DNA of 6,685 nt from JBHJHK01 sp050330975 (GCA_050330975.1 JBHJHK010000327.1:1-6685); one strand, 5' to 3'; positions 1 through 6,301 are shown, counted from the stretch's first letter. A program made the numbers and translations. Notes: generated from the sequence alone by a model not told the origin.

Positions 1-148
1 GTGCGGGGGGCCGCGGCGGGGCCGCATCCCCCGCCGGGGGCCGCCGCAATCCTCCACCCCACCTTGGCGTTGGGCTACGGCAATCCCCCCCCCGGCGAAA
101 CCCCCCCCCCCAACCCGGGGACGCCGGGGGGGGCGAGGCGCGTCGCGG
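1..148. other. Low-complexity, probably unreliable sequence at window edge
   Basis: This stretch holds an abnormal density of homopolymers: C9 at 85-93, C11 at 101-111, G8 at 126-133, and several G5-G6 or C5 runs. All three plus-strand frames remain open but none reads as convincing protein throughout. The downstream VWA gene should have conserved N-terminal sequence here. The simplest reading is base-calling or assembly error at a contig end, with indels in the runs. A real low-complexity or phase-variable tract is possible but less likely. Confidence 0.6.
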
Positions 149-1141
149 GTGGCCCTGGTCCGGGGGCTCAGGGAAGTCCGCCAGCACTTCCCCGGGGATG
201 TGGTGCAGGTGATGCAGCGGGATCTCTTGGCGCGGCTGAACCTCACCGCTGTCTTGGAGAATCCGGAACTCGCCGCCGCCATGACCGTGGACGTGGCGTT
301 GGTGGCGGACGTGTTGAGTGTGTCGGAGGTGTTGTCCCCCCAAGCCCAGGCCAATGCCCGACGGCTGGTGGCCGAACTGGTCCAGCGGTTGCTGGATGCC
401 CTGCAATTGCCCTTGGAACAGGCGGTCCGCCGGGGAAGGCGTGCCGGCTCGGCGAAGCGGCGCCCCGGCCCGTTGGATATCGACTGGCCCCGCACGCTCA
501 AGGCCAACCTCTGCCACTACCAACCGGATTATGGCACCGTGGTCCCCCACACCCTGGTGGGGCACCGTCACCGCAAGCAGCCCCCCCTCAAAACGGTGAT
601 CTTGGCCGTGGACCAGTCGGGCTCCATGGCCGGGAGTGCGGTGTACGCCTGTTTGATGGCCACCGTTCTCGCCGGGCTACCCAGCGTGGAGACCCGCTTG
701 TTCGCCTTTGACACCCAGGTGGTGGACCTGACCCCCCACCTCCCAGACCCCCTAGGGGCGCTGTTTGGCCTGCGCCTTGGCGGGGGCACTGACATCGCCG
801 CCGCCCTGGCCCATTGTCGGGCTCAGATCCACCGCCCCGCCGACACCACCTTGGTGTTGCTCAGCGACCTCTTCGACGGCAGCGACGGCCAGAGCGTGGT
901 ACAGCATCTCCACCGGTTGACGGTTGACGGCGTCCAGGGGGTGGTGTTGTTGGCGCTAGACGACCACGGGACCCCTAGTTACAATGCCGAATTAGCCCAT
1001 CAGCTGAGCCAACTGGATATTCCGGTCTTCGCCTGTAGCCCCGAGCAGTTTCCCGATCTCATGGCGGCGGCGTTGAGCGGCGAAGACCTGGCGCAATGGA
1101 CTCGGTCTGGGTCGCCCGAGCAGAGGTTTCCTCGACAATAA
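149..1141 (+). CDS. VWA-domain protein of the MoxR/AAA ATPase-associated type, 5' end incomplete
   Basis: This is a cytoplasmic von Willebrand factor A domain protein. In this family the partner is normally a MoxR-type AAA+ ATPase encoded nearby, and the pair is thought to act in metal insertion, protein maturation or complex remodelling; the substrate is unknown. An N-terminal helical region (about 1-110) precedes the VWA domain (about 150-310). The metal-ion-dependent adhesion site is intact: DQSGS with D155, the GGGTD threonine T214, and D240 in LLSDLFDG. The FDT-VVDLT segment and the C-terminal FPDLMAAAL are also typical of the family. The GTG at 149 is only the first in-frame start after the homopolymer-rich edge. 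The frame stays open to base 2, and relatives extend tens of residues further, so the true start is upstream or damaged by frameshifts. Partner ATPase genes would be expected to the left of the window. Domain assignment is firm; the biological role is not. Confidence 0.9.
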   Translation: MALVRGLREVRQHFPGDVVQVMQRDLLARLNLTAVLENPELAAAMTVDVALVADVLSVSEVLSPQAQANARRLVAELVQRLLDALQLPLEQAVRRGRRAGSAKRRPGPLDIDWPRTLKANLCHYQPDYGTVVPHTLVGHRHRKQPPLKTVILAVDQSGSMAGSAVYACLMATVLAGLPSVETRLFAFDTQVVDLTPHLPDPLGALFGLRLGGGTDIAAALAHCRAQIHRPADTTLVLLSDLFDGSDGQSVVQHLHRLTVDGVQGVVLLALDDHGTPSYNAELAHQLSQLDIPVFACSPEQFPDLMAAALSGEDLAQWTRSGSPEQRFPRQ

Positions 1142-1203
1142 TATCTCGTCCCCCAAAGCCAAAAATTCACATTGATTCGTCATTGGGTACTGGGATTAAT
1201 CAA

Positions 1204-1211
1204 GAGGGAGG
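1204..1211 (+). promoter_or_regulatory. Shine-Dalgarno sequence for the small ORF
   Basis: GAGGGAGG lies four bases before the ATG at 1216. It selects that start over the in-frame upstream ATG at 1096, which lies inside the VWA gene and has no such site. Confidence 0.75.
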
Positions 1212-1215
1212 TATT

Positions 1216-1437
1216 ATGAGCAGCGAACAATCCATACAAGAACTCGAGCAAGCGGTCATAGCCGTTCGCAAAGAACTCACCAAGCCCAGAGAGTTACTCG
1301 AAGAACTCCAAAGCCGTCCCAGCGCCGATGCCAAGCTAAATGCTCTGGCCATTCTAGTGGCAGCTAAACACGATACGGAGCATGCCCAGCGGCAAATAGA
1401 TCGCTGGTCTCAGCTGATTGGCGACGACGATCTCTAG
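1216..1437 (+). CDS. Small helical protein of unknown function (73 aa)
   Basis: I do not recognise this protein. It is charged, has no cysteine, signal peptide or membrane segment, and is predicted by eye to be almost all helix. One amphipathic helix spans about residues 4-33, interrupted by P24, and a second spans about 36-68, separated by an R-P-S turn; it ends in an acidic GDDDL tail. The pattern suits a two-helix hairpin or a short coiled coil that dimerises or binds a partner. The ATG at 1216 is chosen for its strong GAGGGAGG ribosome site. The gene starts 74 bp after the VWA gene and ends 51 bp before the Rid gene, all on the same strand. It is visibly less G+C-rich than its neighbours, as is the leader before it, hinting at a different history. 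A real gene is likely because of the ribosome site and protein-like composition, but no function can be assigned. Confidence 0.7.
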   Translation: MSSEQSIQELEQAVIAVRKELTKPRELLEELQSRPSADAKLNALAILVAAKHDTEHAQRQIDRWSQLIGDDDL

Positions 1438-1488
1438 TCGGCCCATTGGGCAAAAGAGCTGAACCCACCCCCACCAGGACTCCTTGCC

Positions 1489-1830
1489 ATGACCATTGAA
1501 CGTCGCCACTCGGGCCCCCGCATGAGCCAGATCAACATCCACAACGGCATCGTCTACCTAGCGGGCCAGGTGGGGAGCGGCGACGATGTCACCGCTCAAA
1601 CCCGGGATGTGTTGGCCAAAGTGGACGCCTTGTTGGCCGAGGCCGGCACCGGCAAATCCAACATCCTCCAGGCCACGGTGTGGCTGGCGGACATCGGGGA
1701 TTTTGCCGCCATGAACGCCGTTTGGGACGCCTGGATCGACCCGGCCAATCCCCCGGCTCGGGCCTGTGGTGAGGTCAAATTGGCCCGACCGGACCTTCGG
1801 GTGGAAGTGATCGTAGTGGCCGCCCAGTGA
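1489..1830 (+). CDS. RidA/YjgF/UK114-family protein, YoaB-like (113 aa)
   Basis: This is a cytoplasmic Rid-family protein, expected to form a trimer with active sites at the subunit interfaces. Classical RidA hydrolyses reactive enamines and imines such as 2-aminoacrylate made by PLP enzymes. This short form resembles E. coli YoaB (about 114 residues) in length and in the N-terminal MTI-R, SNILQAT, LADIGDFAAMN and WDAW segments, a subgroup whose substrate is less certain. The arginine that binds the substrate carboxylate is present (R91 in PPARAC), with the usual acidic residue fifteen positions later (E106 in VEV). It therefore keeps the residues linked to imine hydrolysis. ATG at 1489 has AGGA nine bases upstream (1476-1479) and matches the YoaB start. 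It ends 28 bp from the stop codon of the convergent secreted-protein gene. Family assignment is firm; imine hydrolase activity is an inference. Confidence 0.95.
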   Translation: MTIERRHSGPRMSQINIHNGIVYLAGQVGSGDDVTAQTRDVLAKVDALLAEAGTGKSNILQATVWLADIGDFAAMNAVWDAWIDPANPPARACGEVKLARPDLRVEVIVVAAQ

Positions 1831-1858
1831 GGGCCGATCATTCCCGACGTCCCTGGCT

Positions 1859-2449
1859 TTAGGGGGCGTTGGGATCGCGGAAGGCGTAGCTCAACTCCGG
1901 CCATTCGACGAAGCCCTCTAGGCTGGTGTGCATGCCGTGGACTCCAAGGCTGCGCAGCGAGCCAAAGGGCAGCATGTCCTTGGTGGTCACCCGCAGCAGC
2001 ATCTGCCCCTCGCCGTAAATTCCCGCCCGTTGGCCGGCGCCACCACTCAGGGTAAACGTGCCGTGGCACTGGCCTTTTTGGCCGCGACAGCTAAATGCCC
2101 CAAACACGATGTCGTTCTCCACTTGGAAGATGCAGTAGCCATTGCCCTGGAGATCCCGCGAAGTCGGATCGATGAGCAGGCGCACGGGGCAGACCAAATC
2201 CGCCTGATCGAAAAAGGGCTCGGGCCCCTCCAGCTCTTCTAGAAACAAACGCCCTTCGAGGTGGCCTTGGAACGCCCAGTTCTCGGGGGCCACTTGGTAC
2301 AGCTGGCCGCGACTGCTCCACTGGGCCGTCAGGCGCACGGTACCCGGTTGGGCGATGACGGTGTGAGAGACAGACAACAGTACGGCGAGGAGGCCAACCA
2401 CGCGCCAGAGGTTGGTGTCACGGCGGGTTAGACCCATGGATGACTGCAT
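1859..2449 (-). CDS. Secreted beta-rich hypothetical protein with signal peptide (196 aa)
   Basis: This is an exported protein of unknown function. A Sec signal peptide covers residues 1-33: arginines at 9, 10 and 16, a hydrophobic core at about 17-28 (VVGLLAVLLSVS), and a probable signal peptidase I cleavage after V-I-A33. The mature part is made of short strand-like segments rich in glycine and aromatics. It has four cysteines (C87, C106, C121, C128), which could form two disulfides in the periplasm. The block G-Y-C ... F-S-C ... G-Q-C-H-G-T-F-T-L-S-G-G-A-G (104-139) recalls small beta-barrel (allene-oxide-cyclase or calycin-like) secreted proteins, a resemblance from memory only. The ATG at 2449 is preferred because GGGGGA lies seven bases upstream and it places the signal peptide at the terminus. 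The longer open frame to 2554 runs through the candidate promoter. The gene is divergent from the HAD phosphatase and convergent with the Rid gene. Confidence 0.85.
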   Translation of the reverse strand: MQSSMGLTRRDTNLWRVVGLLAVLLSVSHTVIAQPGTVRLTAQWSSRGQLYQVAPENWAFQGHLEGRLFLEELEGPEPFFDQADLVCPVRLLIDPTSRDLQGNGYCIFQVENDIVFGAFSCRGQKGQCHGTFTLSGGAGQRAGIYGEGQMLLRVTTKDMLPFGSLRSLGVHGMHTSLEGFVEWPELSYAFRDPNAP

Positions 2450-2456
2450 CGAAAAA

Positions 2457-2462
2457 TCCCCC
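2457..2462 (-). promoter_or_regulatory. Shine-Dalgarno sequence for the secreted protein
   Basis: On the minus strand GGGGGA stands seven bases before the ATG at 2449. The alternative ATG at 2437 has no comparable purine run, so 2449 is the better start. Confidence 0.6.
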
Positions 2463-2525
2463 AAGGCAAGCGACGGGTCAAGGTGTTTTTGGGGTGGGTA
2501 ATCCCTCGGCAACCCCGGGGCCAGA

Positions 2526-2554
2526 ATACTAGAGTTCGGCGCTCTCAGTACCAA
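2526..2554 (-). promoter_or_regulatory. Candidate sigma-70 promoter for the secreted-protein gene
   Basis: Reading the minus strand, TTGGTA (2554-2549) and TAGTAT (2531-2526) are separated by exactly 17 bases. Each matches four of six consensus positions. Transcription would begin near 2519, giving a leader of about 70 bases. The spacing is ideal but the hexamers are only fair. Confidence 0.35.
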
Positions 2555-2585
2555 ATCCCGGTCGAATCAGGTCGAGGCCTCGGGG

Positions 2586-2599
2586 TTGAATGTTGAATG
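2586..2599 (+). repeat. Tandem 7-base repeat TTGAATG x2
   Basis: Two exact adjacent copies of TTGAATG lie about 50 bases upstream of the HAD gene start, in the divergent intergenic region. They could be a regulator half-site pair or part of a promoter; chance is also possible for so short a repeat. Confidence 0.4.
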
Positions 2600-2636
2600 C
2601 TTTGTAGCCAAGGCAGTCAGTTCACTTGTCACCCCC

Positions 2637-2643
2637 TAGGAGA
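2637..2643 (+). promoter_or_regulatory. Shine-Dalgarno sequence for the HAD phosphatase
   Basis: TAGGAGA sits five bases before the ATG at 2649 and confirms that start. Confidence 0.75.
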
Positions 2644-2648
2644 ACCCC

Positions 2649-3305
2649 ATGGCAGAAATGCCCTATGACGCCTTGATCTTCGATTTCGACGGGGTCATCG
2701 TCGACTCCGTGGAGCTCAAGGTAGCGGCCTTTGCCGAGCTCTACAACCAGCGCGATCCCGCCATTGTCGATGCCGTCACCGCCCATCAACGCCGCCACGG
2801 TGGCCAGGGGCGGTTGGAGAAGTTTCGCCACTTCGAAGAGGTGCTGCGGGGGCGGCCGCCGTTGACGGCTGCAGCACTCCAAGCTTTGGCCGACGACTAC
2901 GGCCGGCGGGTGGAAGATGCCGTGGTGGCCTGCCCCGGCATTCCCGGGGCCGAGGATTTCCTCGCCCGTTGGCACCAGAAAATTCCGCTGTTCATCGCCT
3001 CGGGGACCCTGGACACTGAACTGCAGCGCATCGTCCAACGGCGGGGTTTGGCCGATTACCTAGTGCGCGCCTACGGCACCCCCCCGGAAAAGCACTTGCG
3101 CATCGAGGAACTGCTGAACACCCACCCCTACCGCCCCCAACGGGTGGTGATGATCGGCGATGCCATTACCGACTACGACGCGGCGCAGTTCAACGGCATC
3201 GGCTTTGTCGGGGTGGTGGCCCCCGGCTATCCCAATCCCTTCCCCGATGATGTGAGGGCGATGGCAGATTTGCGCAGCCTGGAGTCGTTTTTGGCTCTCG
3301 GCTAG
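2649..3305 (+). CDS. HAD-superfamily hydrolase (subfamily IA-like phosphatase), 218 aa
   Basis: This is a cytoplasmic haloacid-dehalogenase-fold phosphatase that would hydrolyse a phosphomonoester through an aspartyl-phosphate. All four motifs are visible. Motif I is FDFDGVIVDS, with nucleophile D12 and acid/base D14. Motif II is S118 in FIASGT. Motif III is probably K148 in PPEKHL. Motif IV is GDAITDYDAA, with D171 and D175 for magnesium. The helical cap lies between motifs I and II (about 20-95), placing it in the phosphoglycolate phosphatase/beta-phosphoglucomutase-like group. The cap segment HGGQGRLEKFRHF resembles, from memory, HAD proteins often found near surface-polysaccharide genes; no such genes are seen here, so the substrate is open. 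Length is normal for the group. ATG at 2649 has a TAGGAGA ribosome site five bases upstream. The gene appears to be transcribed alone and ends about 50 bp from the convergent esterase gene. Confidence 0.94.
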   Translation: MAEMPYDALIFDFDGVIVDSVELKVAAFAELYNQRDPAIVDAVTAHQRRHGGQGRLEKFRHFEEVLRGRPPLTAAALQALADDYGRRVEDAVVACPGIPGAEDFLARWHQKIPLFIASGTLDTELQRIVQRRGLADYLVRAYGTPPEKHLRIEELLNTHPYRPQRVVMIGDAITDYDAAQFNGIGFVGVVAPGYPNPFPDDVRAMADLRSLESFLALG

Positions 3306-3354
3306 GGCTCCTAGGTCCCGTTGTCGCCCTCCGCGCCATGGCCCCGTCCTCGGC

Positions 3355-4548
3355 CTATCCCGCCTGGCTCTGCTGGAGGCTTTGATAAAACGCCGTCTCA
3401 AAGTCCATATAGCCGCCAAACGACACCCCATCGGCAAAGGGCAGGATCTGGGTGGCCCAAAAGCCCCCAAAGCCATTCTGGCGGTCTATCCAGTAGAAAA
3501 GATTCGCCAACCCCGCCCAACCCAAGGCCCCGGCGGGTCGGCCCGTGGGGGCTTGCTCGTCGTTGACCATAAAGGAGAAGGACCAAGACTTCGGCAGCCC
3601 CGGGAAGAACTCAGCGTCGTTGGTCAACCACGGAATGATCCCGGGCAGGGGGGTGATCTTTCTGTCCCCCAGGTGATTGCGGACCGCCATTTGCACCGTC
3701 TCTGGCTTGAGCACCCGGCCGTGCTCACCGGCGCCATCGTTGAGCCACATGCGGATAAACCGCATATAGTCCCCCACGGTACCGTAGAGGCCATGGCCCC
3801 CCATGTGGATCTCGGGGGGCATGGGAAGTTGGAAATCCATGGCGGTCAACGAACCATCGGCGTTGCGGGTGTGCATACTGACCAGCCGAGTGGCCATGGC
3901 CTCGGTGAGTTCAAAGGTGGTGTCGAGCATCCCCAGAGGTTCGAAGATCCGGGTTTTAAACACCTCCCCCAGGCGCTTGCCGGCCACGCCTTCCACCACT
4001 TGACCACACCAATCCAGGTTGGATCCGTATTCCCAGCGCTCGTCGGGGTCGAACAAAAGCGGCGTCATCAACGCCGCTTTTGAGGCCTTGACCACACTGG
4101 GTTGGCCCTGCTCCTGGGCCAGCCGGTTGTAGGTGGTGTTGAAAAAGTCATAGCCCAAACCCGCAGTGTGGAGCAGTAGCATCCGGGTGGTGATGTCGCG
4201 CCGCGGGGGACGGAGCTTTGGAGTGCCGTCGTCGGCAAACCCCTCAATCACTTGGAGGCGGCCGATGTCTGGGCAATAGGCCGACGCGGGCGCATCCAGG
4301 TCCAAGGCCCCCTCCTCCACCAATTGCAGCGCCGCCGTGGCGGTGATGGCCTTGGTGGTGGAAAAGATGGCAAACACGCTATCCAAGGCCATGGGCTCGG
4401 GGCTATCCAGGCGCCTTACGCCCGCCACTCCTCGGTAGATATTGCGGCTTCGGTCCGTCACCATGGCGACGACGCCTGGTACGCGGGGCTCTTTGGTCAC
4501 GAGTCGATTGAGGATGGCGTCTGCCGCCGGTTTGAGGTCGACGCTCAT
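3355..4548 (-). CDS. Family VIII esterase / class C beta-lactamase-fold serine hydrolase (397 aa)
   Basis: This is a serine hydrolase of the beta-lactamase/transpeptidase fold, most like family VIII carboxylesterases (EstB type) and LovD-type acyltransferases. The catalytic serine and lysine are in S63-T-T-K66. The second motif is Y174-G-S with N177 next to it, in WEYGSNLDW. LLLHTAGLGYDF (124-135) is the family's usual HTAG segment. The third motif is probably GWAG (W344), followed by YWID. No signal peptide is seen, which argues for a cytoplasmic esterase rather than a secreted beta-lactamase. ATG at 4548 is supported by GGGAGGA five bases upstream; the open frame to 4767 runs into the preceding gene and is not used. 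It lies 94 bp downstream of the Baeyer-Villiger monooxygenase on the same strand, so it most likely hydrolyses the ester or lactone that enzyme makes. Fold is certain, esterase role likely, substrate unknown. Confidence 0.92.
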   Translation of the reverse strand: MSVDLKPAADAILNRLVTKEPRVPGVVAMVTDRSRNIYRGVAGVRRLDSPEPMALDSVFAIFSTTKAITATAALQLVEEGALDLDAPASAYCPDIGRLQVIEGFADDGTPKLRPPRRDITTRMLLLHTAGLGYDFFNTTYNRLAQEQGQPSVVKASKAALMTPLLFDPDERWEYGSNLDWCGQVVEGVAGKRLGEVFKTRIFEPLGMLDTTFELTEAMATRLVSMHTRNADGSLTAMDFQLPMPPEIHMGGHGLYGTVGDYMRFIRMWLNDGAGEHGRVLKPETVQMAVRNHLGDRKITPLPGIIPWLTNDAEFFPGLPKSWSFSFMVNDEQAPTGRPAGALGWAGLANLFYWIDRQNGFGGFWATQILPFADGVSFGGYMDFETAFYQSLQQSQAG

Positions 4549-4553
4549 GGTAT

Positions 4554-4560
4554 TCCTCCC
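4554..4560 (-). promoter_or_regulatory. Shine-Dalgarno sequence for the esterase
   Basis: On the minus strand GGGAGGA lies five bases before the ATG at 4548. It fixes the start and excludes the upstream in-frame extension. Confidence 0.8.
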
Positions 4561-4605
4561 ACAGGTGGGTTTGGGTGGGTATTGTTCGTTTTTGTCATCG
4601 CATAG

Positions 4606-4633
4606 AGGTGGAGATCGAGGATGACCTCCACCT
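4606..4633 (-). repeat. 8-bp inverted repeat (hairpin) between monooxygenase and esterase genes
   Basis: AGGTGGAG (4606-4613) and CTCCACCT (4626-4633) form a perfect 8-bp stem with a 12-base loop, starting ten bases after the monooxygenase stop codon. No T-run follows on either strand, so it is not a standard intrinsic terminator. It could protect the upstream mRNA end or lower expression of the esterase relative to the monooxygenase. Confidence 0.55.
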
Positions 4634-4642
4634 TCCCTAAGG

Positions 4643-6289
4643 TTAGGCCATTGCGAAGCCGGCGTAGCCCTTGGCGGCCACTTCGTCACACTGGCGCCGG
4701 TAGGCCCCCACCCCGCCGGTATAGGACAAAACCCGGCGGGGTTTGCCCTCGACATTGGACCCCACATACCAAGATTGGGTTTTAGAAATGAGGTTGGCGT
4801 TGGCCAGTTCGTCGTGGTGGGCCACCCACCAGTCTTCCAAGTCAGCCGTGGCTTCGATGACGTGGAGGTTGTGGTCCCCTAGGTACTGGATGCAGTTGCT
4901 GATCCACTCCACCTGCTGTTGGAGACAGGTGGTCATGTTGCACAGGGCGGCGGAGGGCGCCAGGGGTACCGCCGTCATAAACAAGTTGGGGTAGCCGTGT
5001 TTTTGCAAGCCGATGGTGGTGCGGATATCTCTCCCCCATTCCTCCTTGAGGGATCGACCGTCGCGGCCGCGGATGTCGATGCGGGTCAAGGCCCCAGTGC
5101 CGGCGTCAAACCCCGTGGCGAGGATGATGATGTCCAGCTCGTGGACCGTGCCATCACGCAGCTGGATGCCTTTGGCCGTGACCCGCTGGATGGGATTGTC
5201 CCTAACGCTGATGGCCTCGACGTTGGGACGGTGATAGACCTCTAGATAGTGGGTCTCCAGGGGCACTCTGTGGGTGCCAAACCCGTAGTCCTTGGGAATT
5301 AGCAAGTCGCACAAGCGGGGATCGTGCTTGAGGCGGGCCCGCATTTTTTCCCGGACGAATTCGGAGACCTCTTCACTCACTTCGGGATCGAAGAACATCT
5401 CGGCAAAGGAGGCCAGCCACAGCTTTAACGAGCCGTCGTTGTAGATCTCCTCTAGCACTTCACTGCGGCGCTCTGGGGTCAAATCGGCCCACTTGTGCTC
5501 AAAATCGTATTCAAAGCCGGTGAAGGTGTGGGGTAGGGTCTTGGCCAACTCGTCGAATCTGTCGTGGTAGGCCGCCACCTCCTCGGCTCCGTACTTGGGG
5601 CTTTTCATGGGCAGGACGTACTGGGGGGTGCGAATAAAAACCTTCAACTGCCCCACTTGGCTGGCGATGGTTTGGATCACTTGGATGCCCGTGGCGCCGA
5701 TGCCCACCACCCCTACCCGCTTGCCGCTGAAGTCCACGGGCTCCTTGGGCCAGCGGGCGGTGTGAAAGAGCTGTCCCTCAAAGCTATCTTGGCCGGGAAA
5801 TACCGAGGCCAACGGGGCGGAGAGCATGCCACAGCAGGTGATCACGAACTGGGTATCGATGGTCTCGCCGGTGTTGGTGCGCACCAGCCAGCGCTGGGTG
5901 TCTTCTCGATAGTGGGCACTTTCAATGGTGGTGTTGAACTGGATATCCCGGCGCAGGTCGAGGGAGTCGGCGATGTAGTTCAGCCAACGCTCGATTTCCC
6001 CTTGCCCGGGGAATTTTTCGCTCCAGGTCCAGTTTTTATAGAGCTCCTCGGAAAACAAATACTGATAGATATAGGCCTCGGAATCGAATTTGGCTCCGGG
6101 ATATCGGTTCCAGTACCAGGTGCCGCCGACGTTGGACGCCGTGTCGTAGGCTCTGACCTTCAAGCCCTGGTTGCGCAGCAAATGCAGCTGATAGAGACCG
6201 GCCACGCCGGCGCCAATGATCAGAGCATCCAATTGGGTTGCGCCCTCGCTACCACCGTTGGGTTTGGCAGTCGTCGCTTCAGCAGTCAT
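4643..6289 (-). CDS. Type I Baeyer-Villiger monooxygenase (FAD/NADPH), 548 aa
   Basis: This flavoprotein uses NADPH and O2 to insert oxygen next to a ketone, giving an ester or lactone, in the cyclohexanone/phenylacetone monooxygenase class. The FAD Rossmann motif is G26-A-G-V-A-G31. The longer fingerprint GGTWYWNRYPGAKFD (55-69) follows, with D69 matching the conserved active-site aspartate. The Baeyer-Villiger signature F-x-G-x3-HT-x2-W is exact at 170-180. The NADPH Rossmann motif is G196-I-G-A-T-G201. R341 in HRVPLE matches the arginine that stabilises the peroxyflavin, ATGFD is at 391-395, and the C-terminal SWYVGSNVEGKP carries the conserved tryptophan W507. Length is typical. ATG at 6289 has GAGGGGA five bases upstream; the frame open to 6469 covers the leader and promoter and is rejected. 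It is the first gene of an apparent operon with the esterase, under a sigma-54 type promoter. Class is certain; the natural ketone cannot be read from sequence. Confidence 0.96.
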   Translation of the reverse strand: MTAEATTAKPNGGSEGATQLDALIIGAGVAGLYQLHLLRNQGLKVRAYDTASNVGGTWYWNRYPGAKFDSEAYIYQYLFSEELYKNWTWSEKFPGQGEIERWLNYIADSLDLRRDIQFNTTIESAHYREDTQRWLVRTNTGETIDTQFVITCCGMLSAPLASVFPGQDSFEGQLFHTARWPKEPVDFSGKRVGVVGIGATGIQVIQTIASQVGQLKVFIRTPQYVLPMKSPKYGAEEVAAYHDRFDELAKTLPHTFTGFEYDFEHKWADLTPERRSEVLEEIYNDGSLKLWLASFAEMFFDPEVSEEVSEFVREKMRARLKHDPRLCDLLIPKDYGFGTHRVPLETHYLEVYHRPNVEAISVRDNPIQRVTAKGIQLRDGTVHELDIIILATGFDAGTGALTRIDIRGRDGRSLKEEWGRDIRTTIGLQKHGYPNLFMTAVPLAPSAALCNMTTCLQQQVEWISNCIQYLGDHNLHVIEATADLEDWWVAHHDELANANLISKTQSWYVGSNVEGKPRRVLSYTGGVGAYRRQCDEVAAKGYAGFAMA

Positions 6290-6294
6290 GATAG

Positions 6295-6301
6295 TCCCCT
6301 C
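6295..6301 (-). promoter_or_regulatory. Shine-Dalgarno sequence for the monooxygenase
   Basis: On the minus strand GAGGGGA lies five bases before the ATG at 6289. It identifies that codon as the start rather than the upstream in-frame codon at 6469. Confidence 0.8.

Noticed and set aside
1..711. Plus-strand frame 1 open from the window edge
   Set aside because: It overlaps the VWA gene in another frame, and its translation is Pro/Gly/Arg-rich and not protein-like. A short part before 148 might belong to the VWA gene if indels are corrected, but this cannot be shown.
1172..1200. Possible sigma-70 promoter before the small ORF (TTGATT and an AT-rich patch)
   Set aside because: The -35 match is fair but no convincing -10 hexamer lies at the right distance.
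1441..1451. GCCCATTGGGC palindrome after the small ORF as a terminator
   Set aside because: Its arms are only five bases around one base, and no T-run follows.
1596..2069. Minus-strand open frame across the Rid and secreted-protein gene ends
   Set aside because: It spans two better-supported genes and carries no domain or start signal.
3382..4083. Plus-strand open frame of about 230 codons opposite the esterase
   Set aside because: It is antisense to the serine hydrolase, has no ribosome site, and its composition is low-complexity Gly/His/Pro.
4549..4767. N-terminal extension of the esterase to 4767
   Set aside because: The extra residues overlap the monooxygenase C-terminus, read as unstructured sequence, and the ATG at 4548 has a strong ribosome site.
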